Source: a virus. Taken from it: a stretch of DNA of 64,000 nucleotides. Shown piece after piece: positions 16,189 through 27,100 of this stretch (positions within the stretch are counted from its first letter, which is position 1; every line of letters begins with the position of its first letter). The notes beneath the pieces are model-generated. The model had not been told where the DNA came from, ran no database searches, and worked only from the letters and a program-made list of their open reading frames with translations. Where the stretch lies: positions 1 through 64,000 of the IMG/VR virus record IMGVR_UViG_3300023210_000017, one strand, 5' to 3'. The translations under genes and the position numbers were made by a program.

Positions 16189-17193
16189 ATGGCTTGGGGT
16201 GTAGATTTTGGTATAGCAGAATTAAGAGAGTTTGGTTCAGATCCTATTAATGGAAATACAGGTGGTGGTACTTTACTAAGTGATTTCTTTGGTGCTCCTT
16301 GTGGTTATCCAAATAATCAATTTAAGATTACAATAACTTTATTTGGAAACAAAGAAGGAGCTGATTTAGGACAACCTTTAACTTGGGCTGATGTTAATAC
16401 CGTAAAGATAAGATTTTATAGTGCATTCCCTGCAAATGTTAATCATTGGTTTGTTGTACAGGTAAATGCATCAGAATTTGCATGGACTGTTGGAAATACT
16501 GTCTTAACTATTCCAGAAAATCATGTTTTTTCTTCTGGTATTATTAATGTGGGCTATAATGGGCCTTGTAATTTAAATCCTTCCGAACTTTACAGTCTAA
16601 CAGTTGGTCCAACGTTTTCACAACCAAATATATTTAATGTTTTTGATCCTAATGATCCGTTGATGATTTTTGGTTGTCCTAATTTTCCAGAATGTACTTT
16701 TTCAACAAACAGGAATCTTCAGGTAATTGTTCCCTCAATAAATGGACCTTGTGCTATTTCAAGTCTTTCTATAGTTGAGAGTTTTCCATGCAATCCTGAA
16801 ACTAATACTTATTCAGTAACAGTTGAAGTAACTTATACAAATGCACCTGCTGCTGGAAATCTAATTGTAAATGGTCAAACTTTTGCAATAACATCAAGTC
16901 CCCAAGATTGCCTATTAACAGGACTACCCGCAGATGGACTTCCTGTTGATGTAACAGCTATCTTTGGTGCTGAACCCGCTTGTAATTTGACAGTTCCAGG
17001 TTTATATACTGCTCCTAACTCTTGTTCTTGTGTAGAAACATATCAAATATTTGATGGAACTAATTGGGTAAACCCCTGTGACTGCAATGTTAATATTATG
17101 GATAGTACCAATACTTGGCAAAGAGTGGATCCAGCAAATTGCCCAACTAGATATTGGGATGGTACTCAATGGGTTTTAATTGAATGCCCTTAA
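16189..17193 (+). CDS. Beta-rich appendage protein with repeated Trp/Cys C-terminal motifs
   Basis: A 334-residue protein without a recognised family. The first ~165 residues look like a beta sandwich (FKITITLFGNKEGADLGQPLTW, VKIRFYSAFPANVNHWFVVQVN). The middle resembles an Ig-like domain (CAISSLSIVESFPCNPETNTYSVTVEVTYTN). The end has two short related units, DGTNWVNPCDC and DGTQWVLIECP, each of the form DGT-x-W-V. Such small W/C units are common at the tips of Bacteroidota phage fibres as I know them. It is co-directional, with short gaps to both neighbours, and most likely belongs to the same host-contact structure. Confidence 0.7.
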   Translation: MAWGVDFGIAELREFGSDPINGNTGGGTLLSDFFGAPCGYPNNQFKITITLFGNKEGADLGQPLTWADVNTVKIRFYSAFPANVNHWFVVQVNASEFAWTVGNTVLTIPENHVFSSGIINVGYNGPCNLNPSELYSLTVGPTFSQPNIFNVFDPNDPLMIFGCPNFPECTFSTNRNLQVIVPSINGPCAISSLSIVESFPCNPETNTYSVTVEVTYTNAPAAGNLIVNGQTFAITSSPQDCLLTGLPADGLPVDVTAIFGAEPACNLTVPGLYTAPNSCSCVETYQIFDGTNWVNPCDCNVNIMDSTNTWQRVDPANCPTRYWDGTQWVLIECP

Positions 17194-17248
17194 TAAAAAT
17201 TATATAATATCAAATTTAATAATACAAATATTTAAAAAAAAAAGAGTT

Positions 17249-17575
17249 ATGCCAGGATGTACACCATGTAACGAATGCACCAATTACGGAGAAGAGACGG
17301 CTTGCTTAAGCCCTATTAATTTATCATTCATAAGTTTAACAAGTATGTCAGTTGGTCTTACTTGGGATGTAAGCGCTAATGCAATTAACTATAATGTTGA
17401 ATATAAAGAATCAACAAGTTCAACTTGGATTATATTATCTCCTATTCCAGCACCAACAAATGCTATGACTGTCATTGGATTAACTCCAGATACAGAATAT
17501 GACTTTAGAGTTAGTGCAGAATGTGCAGCAAAATCATGCTACTCATTGACAGTTAGAAAAAAGACTTGCCTTTAG
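17249..17575 (+). CDS. Fibronectin type III domain protein with Cys-rich start
   Basis: Starting at MPGCTPCNECTN, this is a 108-residue protein. An in-frame ATG at 17180 would add 23 hydrophobic/basic residues and overlap the previous gene; the 17249 start has the A-rich leader and the Cys-rich beginning shared by this cassette. Residues ~25-105 form a single FN3 domain: a first strand region with SPINLSFISLTSMSVGLTW, the phrase YNVEYKES, then the FN3 hallmark LTPDTEYDFRVSAEC. FN3 domains are common in phage tails and are thought to bind surface sugars. It is the last gene of the cassette and is followed by terminators. Confidence 0.85.
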   Translation: MPGCTPCNECTNYGEETACLSPINLSFISLTSMSVGLTWDVSANAINYNVEYKESTSSTWIILSPIPAPTNAMTVIGLTPDTEYDFRVSAECAAKSCYSLTVRKKTCL

Positions 17576-17637
17576 AATTATATTGTAGATGCTTGCAATA
17601 GCATGGATATATTAATCACAATATTACTATAACAGAG

Positions 17638-17702
17638 GCAATAATTTGTTGGTTTTTTATTGCTAAAGTTTGGAAGCCTGGTTAACGCTGGGCTTCTTTT
17701 TT
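17638..17702 (+). terminator. Hairpin plus intrinsic terminator closing the appendage operon
   Basis: A 7-bp stem GCAATAA / TTATTGC (17638-17644, 17657-17663) is followed by GAAGCC / GGCTTC (17673-17678, 17691-17696) and six T. The second hairpin is the better terminator. Both lie in the 171-base gap before the metallophosphoesterase gene. Confidence 0.85.
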
Positions 17703-17721
17703 AAATGCTATTGGTATATTC

Positions 17722-17742
17722 ATAAAATATTTATTAATTTAG
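17722..17742 (+). promoter_or_regulatory. Class-2 phage promoter-like or leader motif
   Basis: An AT-rich run ending TTTATTAATTTAG lies exactly 4 bases before the ATG at 17747. The same string with the same spacing is found before the 38515 gene. It follows a terminator, so a promoter, or a translation leader, is likely. Confidence 0.45.
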
Positions 17743-17746
17743 TGCC

Positions 17747-18973
17747 ATGAAAAATATTAAAAATAAAGTTAAGGATACATTTAGGTGGAAAAAAAGTGCT
17801 GATTATTGTTCAAAAAAATTAGGCATATCTAAATCAGAATTTTTAAGATTAAAAAAAGAAATTCAAAAAGAGTGGATAAATAAAAAGAAAATTTTAGGAA
17901 AAAAGTATAATGGAACTAATGCTGATATATCAGTAGATCTAGAAAAAGGAGAAGCTAGAATTTCTGGAAGATCTACAAATGAAGCAAAATCAGCTGAAGA
18001 AATAATTACAATTTTAAATATTGATACTACCAAATGGAAGCTTTCTCAATATTGGAATAAACAAATGTCTGATCATTGGCGTATATCAGCATTGGTTACT
18101 CAAATTAAAGAGACTGAAAGTGATCACTTAAAAGAACTTTTAGAAAATTGGCATCCAAAGAAATATACAATACCTGATTTAGCTAAAACAAAAAGATATT
18201 CAATATCTCCGGATAGAGAACAGGTTTGTGGAGTAATGTCTCTTCAAGACATACATTTTGGAAAAGAAGGAAATGAAACAGTAGATAAAGACTTTGAAGA
18301 TACAATCATCAACCTTATGAAAAGAGGTACAGCTGCATATAATATTGAAGAATTATTCTTTGTTGTAGGGGGCGATCTAATCAACATGGATACATTTCAT
18401 GGTACAACAACAAGTGGAACACCTGTAGATAACTGTAGTACAGCTACAGAAGCTTATATACAAGCATTTGATGCAATGATTTGGGCTATTGCATTTTTAT
18501 TAACTTATGTTAAACATATAACTATAGTTTATATACCAGGTAATCATGATAGATTATCTTCATTTCATTTAGTACATGCTTTATCTAAAGCTATAGATTC
18601 TGATAAAATAACTTGGGATGTTAAATATGAAGAAAGAAAAGTTCATGTATGGCATAAAAACTTTAATGGTTTTGAACACGGTGATAAAAAAAGTAAAAAT
18701 ACACCTTTAATTTATGCTACAGAATTTCCTAATGAATGGGGTAAAACTGTTCATAGAACTTTGTTTACAGGACATTTTCATACAGAACGTAAAATAGAAT
18801 ATATGACAACTGCTGAAACAGCAGGCTTTATACATAAAACACTACCAAGTCTTGGTAAAACAGATTACTATCATTATAGTAATAAATTTGTTGGAAATAG
18901 GAGATCTGGTAAATTAGAATTACAATCTCCAACTAAAGGAAATATAAGCGAACTAACTTATACAGCAGATTAA
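17747..18973 (+). CDS. Metallophosphoesterase
   Basis: A 408-residue protein with all the signature blocks of the calcineurin-like phosphoesterase family in order: DIHFGK (D168, H170), GGDLIN (D210), GNHD (N266-D268), EHGDKK (H311) and GHFHTE (H343, H345). These residues bind two metal ions and hydrolyse phosphomonoesters or phosphodiesters. The substrate is unknown; nucleic acid is one option because residues ~10-50 form a helix-turn-helix-like part (DYCSKKLGISKSEFLRLKKEI). It sits between the appendage cassette and the connector genes and starts a new transcription unit. Similar enzymes occur in several crAss-like and Bacteroidota phages. All catalytic residues are present, so it should be active. 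Confidence 0.92.
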   Translation: MKNIKNKVKDTFRWKKSADYCSKKLGISKSEFLRLKKEIQKEWINKKKILGKKYNGTNADISVDLEKGEARISGRSTNEAKSAEEIITILNIDTTKWKLSQYWNKQMSDHWRISALVTQIKETESDHLKELLENWHPKKYTIPDLAKTKRYSISPDREQVCGVMSLQDIHFGKEGNETVDKDFEDTIINLMKRGTAAYNIEELFFVVGGDLINMDTFHGTTTSGTPVDNCSTATEAYIQAFDAMIWAIAFLLTYVKHITIVYIPGNHDRLSSFHLVHALSKAIDSDKITWDVKYEERKVHVWHKNFNGFEHGDKKSKNTPLIYATEFPNEWGKTVHRTLFTGHFHTERKIEYMTTAETAGFIHKTLPSLGKTDYYHYSNKFVGNRRSGKLELQSPTKGNISELTYTAD

Positions 18974-19007
18974 TATACAAGGTTTAACTTTTTTAAGTGC
19001 TGTTTTT

Positions 19008-19024
19008 TTTGTAAATTATAAATA
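19008..19024 (+). promoter_or_regulatory. Possible class-1 promoter-like motif, diverged
   Basis: TTTGTAAATTATAAATA lies 23 bases before the 19031 start and resembles the motif at 7530 and 31535. The T run just before it (19002-19010) could also help termination after the previous gene, although no strong hairpin is present. Confidence 0.35.
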
Positions 19025-19030
19025 AGTACC

Positions 19031-19597
19031 ATGAATAATACTTTTAAAAAACCAGATCTTAATGCTCCTAGATTTAGAGAGAAAAAATTAGGTCTGTTAA
19101 ATAAAAAAACAATAAAGGAATTTAAAACCAAATACCCTTTATATGAAGAGATTGACAATGGTAAGTTGAAGGAAATAATTAAATTATATAACAAGGCATT
19201 GTGGAATGGTGTAATTAAATTTAGAGATGGTGTTGAGCTACCTAATTCATTAGGTTATTTATTTATAGGAACATGTTCTCCTTCAAAATATAAAAAGCAA
19301 AATATCAATTATGCAGATTCTACAAAACATGGCAAAATGCTTCAAAATGATAATTGGGAAACAGATGGTAATTTAGGTAAGATATTTTATACAAATGTTT
19401 CAGCAAAATATAAATTTAAAAATAGAGAATTATGGAAGTTTCAAGCTACTAGGGAATTTAAAAGAACGGTAGCTAAAGAATATCCAAAAGATTATACTAA
19501 GTATATAGTAATACAAAACAAATATAAGATTTCACATTTGTATAAAGATACTACAAGCAAAGCATCATTAGATGCGTATAATGAATTTGAAAAATAA
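19031..19597 (+). CDS. Unrecognised 188-residue protein
   Basis: A basic, soluble protein with no signal or membrane segment. Notable parts are a helical N-terminal half (LLNKKTIKEFKTKYPLYEEID, LKEIIKLYNKALWNGVIKFRDG), a beta turn with GVELPNSLGYLFIGTC, and a Lys/Tyr-rich end (VAKEYPKDYTKYIVIQNKYKISHLYKD). I do not know the family. It lies 57 bases after the metallophosphoesterase gene and 6 bases before a probable ring protein gene, so it may act in assembly or be expressed together with the connectors. No catalytic motif is visible. Confidence 0.7.
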   Translation: MNNTFKKPDLNAPRFREKKLGLLNKKTIKEFKTKYPLYEEIDNGKLKEIIKLYNKALWNGVIKFRDGVELPNSLGYLFIGTCSPSKYKKQNINYADSTKHGKMLQNDNWETDGNLGKIFYTNVSAKYKFKNRELWKFQATREFKRTVAKEYPKDYTKYIVIQNKYKISHLYKDTTSKASLDAYNEFEK

Positions 19598-19603
19598 ACA
19601 ATA

Positions 19604-20278
19604 ATGGCAACAAAAATAAATGAAGCTATATCAAGAGTAAGGGGTCAGGTAAAAGCTGAAGTCCAAGATGCGTTTGTTACAGATAGATACTTGTATAGTC
19701 TAATAGTAAAGTATGCTCAAGTTTTGATGCGAAGGCAAGACTTTGCTAATAAACTTATGAAGTTTAATGCTGTATGGAAAAGTCTTCCATATATAGAGTT
19801 GATTGATGTAGATAAAGTAGAAGCACACTGTTCTGGAGTACAAAGCCATTGTACTGTCAAAAGGAGTAAAGAAAAAATTCCTGAAATGATAGAAGGTTAT
19901 TGGGGACCATTAATTAGGACGGTAAGTTCTATTGATAGTTCCATAGAAGCTCAAGCAACTCAACCGGGTACTTTCACTTCAATAACTAAAACAACTTCTT
20001 TTAAATATAACAATACAAAGTATTTTTGGTTTTTAGATGGTTATATCTATTTACCAAATATTGATTGGGATGCAGTTAGACTTGAAGGTGTTTTTGATGA
20101 TGATATAGGAGCATGGCTTTGTGATAAAGCTGAACAATGTGTTCCTAGATATGAGCAAGATATGAATATTCCTGAATCATTATTTGCTGAGATTGAAGTT
20201 CAGGTAGTCCAAGCAATGATGATGACAGTTCAAATTCCAGTTGTAGATGGAGATAATAAAGTAGATATAAATAGATAA
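19604..20278 (+). CDS. Probable ring / head-tail connector protein
   Basis: A 224-residue protein with a helical N-terminus (INEAISRVRGQVKAEVQDAFVTDRYLYSLIVKYAQVLMRRQDF), a beta-rich middle (YIELIDVDKVE, KYFWFLDGYIYLPNIDWDAVRLEGVF) and a C-terminal helix. The middle has the pattern of crAss-like neck proteins: a short 'fflldgyiyl' strand pair followed by VRLEGVF. Order (just before another connector and the muzzle-like gene) supports the same. It starts 6 bases after the previous stop and ends 3 bases before the next start. The name 'ring protein' is by analogy with the neck described for crAss-like phages. Confidence 0.65.
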   Translation: MATKINEAISRVRGQVKAEVQDAFVTDRYLYSLIVKYAQVLMRRQDFANKLMKFNAVWKSLPYIELIDVDKVEAHCSGVQSHCTVKRSKEKIPEMIEGYWGPLIRTVSSIDSSIEAQATQPGTFTSITKTTSFKYNNTKYFWFLDGYIYLPNIDWDAVRLEGVFDDDIGAWLCDKAEQCVPRYEQDMNIPESLFAEIEVQVVQAMMMTVQIPVVDGDNKVDINR

Positions 20279-20281
20279 GAT

Positions 20282-21190
20282 ATGAGCCTATCACATAAAT
20301 ATAGAACCTTTGAATCATTATATGAAGATGTAACTGTTGACTTTGCAAACTATGCACTTGAAAATATGATTGATCCAGCACCTTTAATTAAGGTTGCAAC
20401 TAGAGTTAATTATGATCTTGGATTGAAGATTCATAGAACTCATGAAGTAGTTTTAGATGTAGAGCATGGAAAAGTTAAACTACCTCAAGATTTTAATTTT
20501 TTAAATTATGCGTTTAGATGTGGTGAATATACTATTGCAGATAGACCTCCATCAGGAACACATGTAGAAACATTTAATGATGTACCTTATGTTCCAGCTC
20601 CAGGTGAGTCTGGCCCTTGTGAAGATCCTACTTGTAGAGATGTATGTGTGATTAAAACTTGTGATGGTAAAAATGAACATCAATTAGTTCAAAGAATAGC
20701 TCCAGCTAAGTGGAGAACATTTACAGCATTTGCATCTTTAAGGATTCAAAATGTTAATAATAAAGTATGTGATACTTGCGTGGATGTTGGATTACAAGCT
20801 TCAGATATTGCTGAAATAAAAGATGGTTTCTTACTTACAAGCTTTACTACAGGTAAAGTTTATCTTAGCTATCAAGGAGCAATGGAAGATCATAATGGTA
20901 ATCTTTTAGTTTTAGATCATCCTTATTGTAATGAATATTATGAGTATGCATTAAAGGAAAGGCTACTTGAAAACATGCTTTTTGCTGGAGAAAATGTTTC
21001 TCAACAATTAGGTCTTATTACACAAAAGTTAAGAGCAGCTAGAAACAATGCATTGAGCTTTGTTAATACACCAGATTTTGCAGAGATGCGTAAACTATGG
21101 AACTTAAACAGACGAGCTCAACATCATAATTATTATAATATGTTTTTAAGTCATCCTCCAGCTGGAAACCCTAGTTATAATCTTTCTTAA
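20282..21190 (+). CDS. Probable ring / neck protein adjoining the muzzle
   Basis: A 302-residue protein. Helical start (RTFESLYEDVTVDFANYALENMIDPAPLIKVATRVNYDLG), then a beta-rich central part with LDVEHGKVKLPQDFNFLNYAF, several cysteines (CEDPTCRDVCVIKTC, CDTC), and a helical end (LRAARNNALSFVNTPDFAEMRKLWNLNRR). The phrase 'v-x-G-x-v-x-LP-x-dF' is common to phage neck proteins. It is packed between the 224-residue connector and the giant muzzle-like gene (2 bases), so translation is probably coupled. As above, the exact ring it forms is unknown. Confidence 0.65.
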   Translation: MSLSHKYRTFESLYEDVTVDFANYALENMIDPAPLIKVATRVNYDLGLKIHRTHEVVLDVEHGKVKLPQDFNFLNYAFRCGEYTIADRPPSGTHVETFNDVPYVPAPGESGPCEDPTCRDVCVIKTCDGKNEHQLVQRIAPAKWRTFTAFASLRIQNVNNKVCDTCVDVGLQASDIAEIKDGFLLTSFTTGKVYLSYQGAMEDHNGNLLVLDHPYCNEYYEYALKERLLENMLFAGENVSQQLGLITQKLRAARNNALSFVNTPDFAEMRKLWNLNRRAQHHNYYNMFLSHPPAGNPSYNLS

Positions 21191-21192
21191 AA

Positions 21193-24100
21193 ATGGCAAA
21201 AAAAAAGAAAAGTAATCCGCCTTCAAATTCTGGATCCCAAGTTGAAACAAACAGTTTTTCTAAGGGAATGCAGAAAGATATTTATTCTGGACTTGTCCCA
21301 AAAGAACAATGGGGCCATGCTAGAAATGCTGCAAATAATTCTGTAGATGGAGATATAGGTATAATAGGAAATGAGCCTGCTAATATAGAATGCGCTAAAG
21401 TTCCATATACTATAATAGGTGCTATACATAGATACGGAGATCAATGGGTTATATTTTCAACAGATGATACTAGTTCTGAAATAGGTTTATTTGATGATAG
21501 CAAATGTGAATATGATCTTCTTGTTAATGATCCTTGTTTAAACTTTAATAGAAAGTATTTAATTACCGGGGCATCTAAAGAAAATTATGATTGCACATGG
21601 CAAATATATTGGGATGATGGTAATAATCCATCAAGAACTTTAAACATTGATGATATACCTTACATACAAGAAGTGGTTTCTGCACCAGGGGCAGATTGCA
21701 TCTTATATGAGGATACAAGTGTATTGAATTGTGAAAAAATAAGATTGGCTCCTTTAATGGATGTGCCTTGTGTAAAACTCACAAAAGCTAAAGATGGTGG
21801 ACAATTAAGAAATGGATCCTATAGAGCATATATAGCATATACAGTAAATGAACAAAAAGTAACAGATTATATAGGTGTATCAAATATACAAGCATTATTT
21901 TCACATGACATTAATGGAGGTTCTTTAGATATTGAAATAAGTAATTTAGACAAAAATTTTGAGTATTATGAATTAGTTATTCTTTCAGATAATCAAGGCC
22001 AAAAAGATGCAAGAAAAATTGGCATTTATAGTACAGAGCAATTTAATATATCAATTGATTTTATAGATCCTGCATTAACGGCTATAGGTGTAGAGCTTTT
22101 ATTTTCAAGAAGTCCTGCATATGAAAAATCAGAATCAATGTATGTTGTTAATGATTGGTTAATAAGACAAGGACCAACAGAACAATTTGATTTTAACTAT
22201 CAACCTTTGGCTAATAAAATTACAACTAATTGGGTTGTTGCAGAATATGATGCAAATTATTATTTTAAAGGAGGAAATGAAACGCAGTTTATGAGAGATG
22301 AGGTGTATTCATTTTTTATAAGATGGATATATAATACTGGTGAAAAATCATCATCATATCATATTCCTGGTAGACCACCTTCTGCATCAGCAAAAAATCA
22401 ATTTCAGCAATCAATGTCAAGTGGTGGAGATATAGGAACTGCACCTGGAATAAGCTTAGGTGACCCTGAATATAATTTTCAGATTTTTAATACAGCAGAA
22501 GCTACGCAGGCTCAAGGTGGACCTGGTACTCCAACAGGTAATGGAGGAACAATTATTCAAAGAGGTACGATGGCCTATTGGCAATCAACAGAAAAATATC
22601 CTGCAACTAAGCCAGAAATATGGGACTCATCTTATGTTGATCCTATAACTGGAGTAAATATTGGAGATACTTCTAATCCAAATTTTGATTTGTGTGGTAA
22701 AGAGATAAGACATCATAAGATGCCAACAGAAGAAACCCATCCTTCTTTGCATTTATCAGCTGGAAATGGAAGTACAATAAGATTGCTGGGCGTTGAGTTT
22801 TCAGATATAACCAGACCTAGATATAATGATGGAACCTATATTGAAAATATAGCAGGGTATGAAATTTTAAGAGGATCTAGAGAAGGAGCTAAATCTATTT
22901 TAGCAAAAGGTCTATTTAGAAATATGAGAGAGTATGAGATACCTGATCAAGATGGAAACACACTCGGACCTACAAAAGGACTATACCCAAATTTTCCATA
23001 TAATGATTTAAGAGATGATGTTTATCATTATGATGGAAGTAGAGCTAATCAAAGTGGTAACTTTGGAGGCAGTGGCCCTGGCTATAATCTTTTTGCTGTA
23101 GATCCCTTACCTAGAACAGATGGATGTGCAGATGGTCTTTATGGGCCAACTAATAATAAGGCTTCTTTAACTAAGTTTCCTCCTCTAACTGGATTTAGAA
23201 GAGATGTATTTACATTTCATTCTCCGGAGTTAATGTTTAGAAAACCATTTTTAAATCCTTATGAGATTAGAATATATGGAGCTGTTTCTGGAGTTAGTGA
23301 AGGGCATTTTATAAAATCAGAAAAGCATCCTCAGAACAAACTACTTAGAAATGCAGGTGCTCTTATAGCTGGTATTCTTGGGACAGGATATGCTATTAAT
23401 CAATTGCAAGGAACACAAGAAACTGTTGTGGAAAGTGCTGAAAATGCTGGAGCACCATATCTGCCTGCTTGGGTTATGGGAGGATTTGGTTCTTCTGGTT
23501 CAAATTTCCTTGGATACAATTCATACGCTGCCGCTGCTGCCGCTGCTCAAGGCGCTAACTCAGGAGCAAATAGCGGCTTTCAAATTGCTTTGCAGGAAGC
23601 AACTAAACTTACAGATTTATTTGGAGCTGGTGGAGCCACTTCAGATGGGGCTCAAAAAGTGTTTGGTATTGCACAAGCAGCAATAGTTTCTCCTGGAATG
23701 GTCTCTGGAGATATACAAACAAAATATGTAAAAGATTCAGATACTTCAGGACTAAATATTATATTTAAAGCACTACTAGGTTTTATAAATTCAGGAGCTC
23801 AAATTGCTATTGGGGCTCAAAAAGTTATAGATTTATTATACAATCTTGTATCACCTGAAGATTTTGCATATAAACATAATTCTGCAGGTCTTTTTGCTAA
23901 TTACCATAAAACTAGAGAAGGCACTACATTTAGAGCTAGAAACAATTTATCAAATTATATAGGAAATGTATTTCAAAATTTTAATCCTAATTCAATAAAT
24001 GCCGCAAATAATACTTTGGCAAATCAATTTAAAATAAATAATTTATTTAGACCAGATACTGTAGCAATTCAATCTCATATTGATTTGCCAATACCTAACG

Positions 24101-27100
24101 GTCCTAATGGATTGGGTGCACCAGCAGATAGATCTAGGTATGTTATAGGGGGAGATAGTCAAGGAAATGCAGATCCAGGTTGGATGGCTAATCCAGAAGG
24201 TAAGCAGTACAAGCCTATTTCTGCATTGTATGGAGCTTTAAAATTTAATTTTGAAAATCAATATGGACAACTTGATGGGATAAAGCAAGTTGTAATGAAT
24301 GATTGTATTTATGAAATTGATTTAGAAAGACCAGAAAGAGCCTTATATTCAACAGGTCCTATATTTACAGGTGATACATATGTTGGTAGATATAGTGAAA
24401 AAGTTATAATGCCCATATTTAGTGATTTTCTTTTAGGGCAACCAGATCAATTTCCATACAACTACCTACAAAGAATTAATATACCATATCCAAGGTATTG
24501 GATGGACACAAGAAAATTTGATACTTCAAAATGGGCTAATCTTTTAAATATTATTGGACAGGGAATATTAGGTACTGGCGGTGCTATGCAGAATCTTCTT
24601 CCTAATGATCTATTTTATTTAGATAGAGGTGAAAACAATTGCGTAACTGGATTAGATTCAGTATTGGGAAATGACGATGATGGAAATAGTTTATTTGCAA
24701 TGAAAGTGGGCGCTATGTACACCCATTGTAATGGTGTATTAGACTTCTTTGTTGAATCTGAAATAAACCTTGCAAATAGAGATTGGGATAATACTCCACA
24801 GGGAAGGCATTATGATAATTTTAGATATCAAGCATATGATGAAATGTTTCATGCTGAAATAGTAAAGGAAGATAATGTTTATAAATATGATTATTCATTA
24901 AGCGCAAGTAGATTTCTTACAAATCTTACAAAGGGTGCTGGAAATGTTCAGCCCAGAGATTACAATCCTCAAATAGCCGAGACGTGTTTTTCACATTATC
25001 CTAAAAGATTAATATATTCATTACAATCTCAGAAGGAAGCAAAGAAAGATTTTTGGCGTGTATTTTTGGTTAACAATTATAGAGATTTTAAAAATCCAGT
25101 TAATGTAATTAAACCTATAAATAAGAATGGCGCTATTATATTTTTTCCATATCAATCTCCTCAAATGTTTCAAGGAATTGATACATTAGAAACAACAGAT
25201 TACAATACAAAAATAACTATTGGAGATGGTGGTTTATTTAGCCAACCTTTTCAAAATTTAGTTAATTCTGATATATCAAATGAATATGGCTCATGTGAAA
25301 GTCAGAGGGGTGTTATTAATACACCTTATGGTTTCTTCTTTATATCACAGGCTCAAGGTAAAGTGTTTCAACAGAAAGGTCAGGGTTTAAATGCTATTTC
25401 AAATAATGGAATGAAATGGTGGTTTAATAAATATTTACCATCTAATTTAATTAGACAATTTCCAGAATTAGAATTTAGTGAACTTGCAGATAATACAGTT
25501 ATAGGAGTTGGGTGTCAAATTACATATGATATTACAGATGATATAATGTATGTATGTAAGAAAGATTTTGAATTAAAAGAAGAATGGCTAGGTCAAGTTA
25601 TATTTGATACTGAAGAAGATTGCTTTGTAATTCTAGATAATATTTCAAATCCTAATGATAGTCACAGCATACCTGCTAAAAGTGTTTTTAAAACCACTTT
25701 AATGTACGTGTGTCCGGATTGTAATACTCTTGTGGGTGGCTTTGCAAATGGTATAACTACTTTTGATGCATCAGATCAACAAGGTTGCTTTGATGCTGCA
25801 GAAAAGGGTTGTGGATCAGATGTACCGCCACCAACACCAGTAAAAACATGCATTGACATAGGAGATCCTTTATATTTTGATGATTGTTCATGGACTGTGA
25901 GTTATGATCCTAAAGTTGAAGCTTGGATATCATTCCATGATTGGCATCCAGAACTCTGTTTATCTAGTATAAATCATTTCCTTACAACAAAGACAGGTAT
26001 TACAGATGATCCACAATGTCCTCCAAATTTTGTATATAATTCAGTTACAGGAAATTGTGAACGATTGATTGATGAAACTGTAAATGCAGTAGTTTCTGTA
26101 GATGAGATTCCTACTGTAGGAGAAGGATGTCCTGATGGATTTACGTTTAATCCAATAAGTGGAGAATGTGAAAATATTGTAATATTTGATATTAATTGCG
26201 CTGGATCAGAAGAAGTAGTAGCAGCAACTCCTTCTGCTGAATATGGTAAATTTGGAGCTAGATTTTATACAGATGTTATATCAGAGTCATCTTTAAATTT
26301 ACCAGTTGAGGCATTTGGTTCAAGTTTTGGAACAAATAATACTTATGAATTGCAATATTCAAATGGCACTACGTATGAATTTGATAATTTCCAGTCTCCG
26401 CCAATAGTACCTGTTAATCCATACAATAATCCATTATGGAGTGGTGCAGGAGGAAGATTAAATGCTGGTGGTGTATGGACAGGTCTTCCGAATGATGGTA
26501 ATGGTTGCTTCGCTCCACCTTGTGGAGAATGGATTGGATTTACACAGTGTATTGAACTTCCTGCAACAAAGACATATTGTGTGGGTATAGCTGCAGATAA
26601 TCAAGTAAGGTTTACTATAAATGGCACCATAATAGTTCACTTGGATGGTAATGATGGTAGAAATTTTTATAATTGGCACGTAATTCCAATTGCCCTTAAT
26701 GCAGGTGTAAATATTATTACACTTGAAGGATATAACCAGGCAAGTATTGCTTCATTTGCTGCAGAAATTTATGATGCTACACCTCTTGAATTAGCAAATA
26801 TGACAACAGTTGCTGAATTAGAACCTGTTATAGTATTTTCTACAGAGAATACTATTGATAATGGATTCTTTCAGGTAGGAGAGACAGTGGGATGCGATTG
26901 TCCTAATGGAGGTGTTTTATCAAATTGTACAGGAGAACTCCAATGTGTTGAAATTGAAACTTCACCTCTTGTTTCAGGATGCGATTGTCCAGAAGGTTAT
27001 ACTTTAGTATACTGGAATCAAGTTGAACAAAATTTTACATTGCCAACTGGAGATTGTATAGATGATGAAATACCTCCAATTTGTAGAAAGGTTGAATGCA

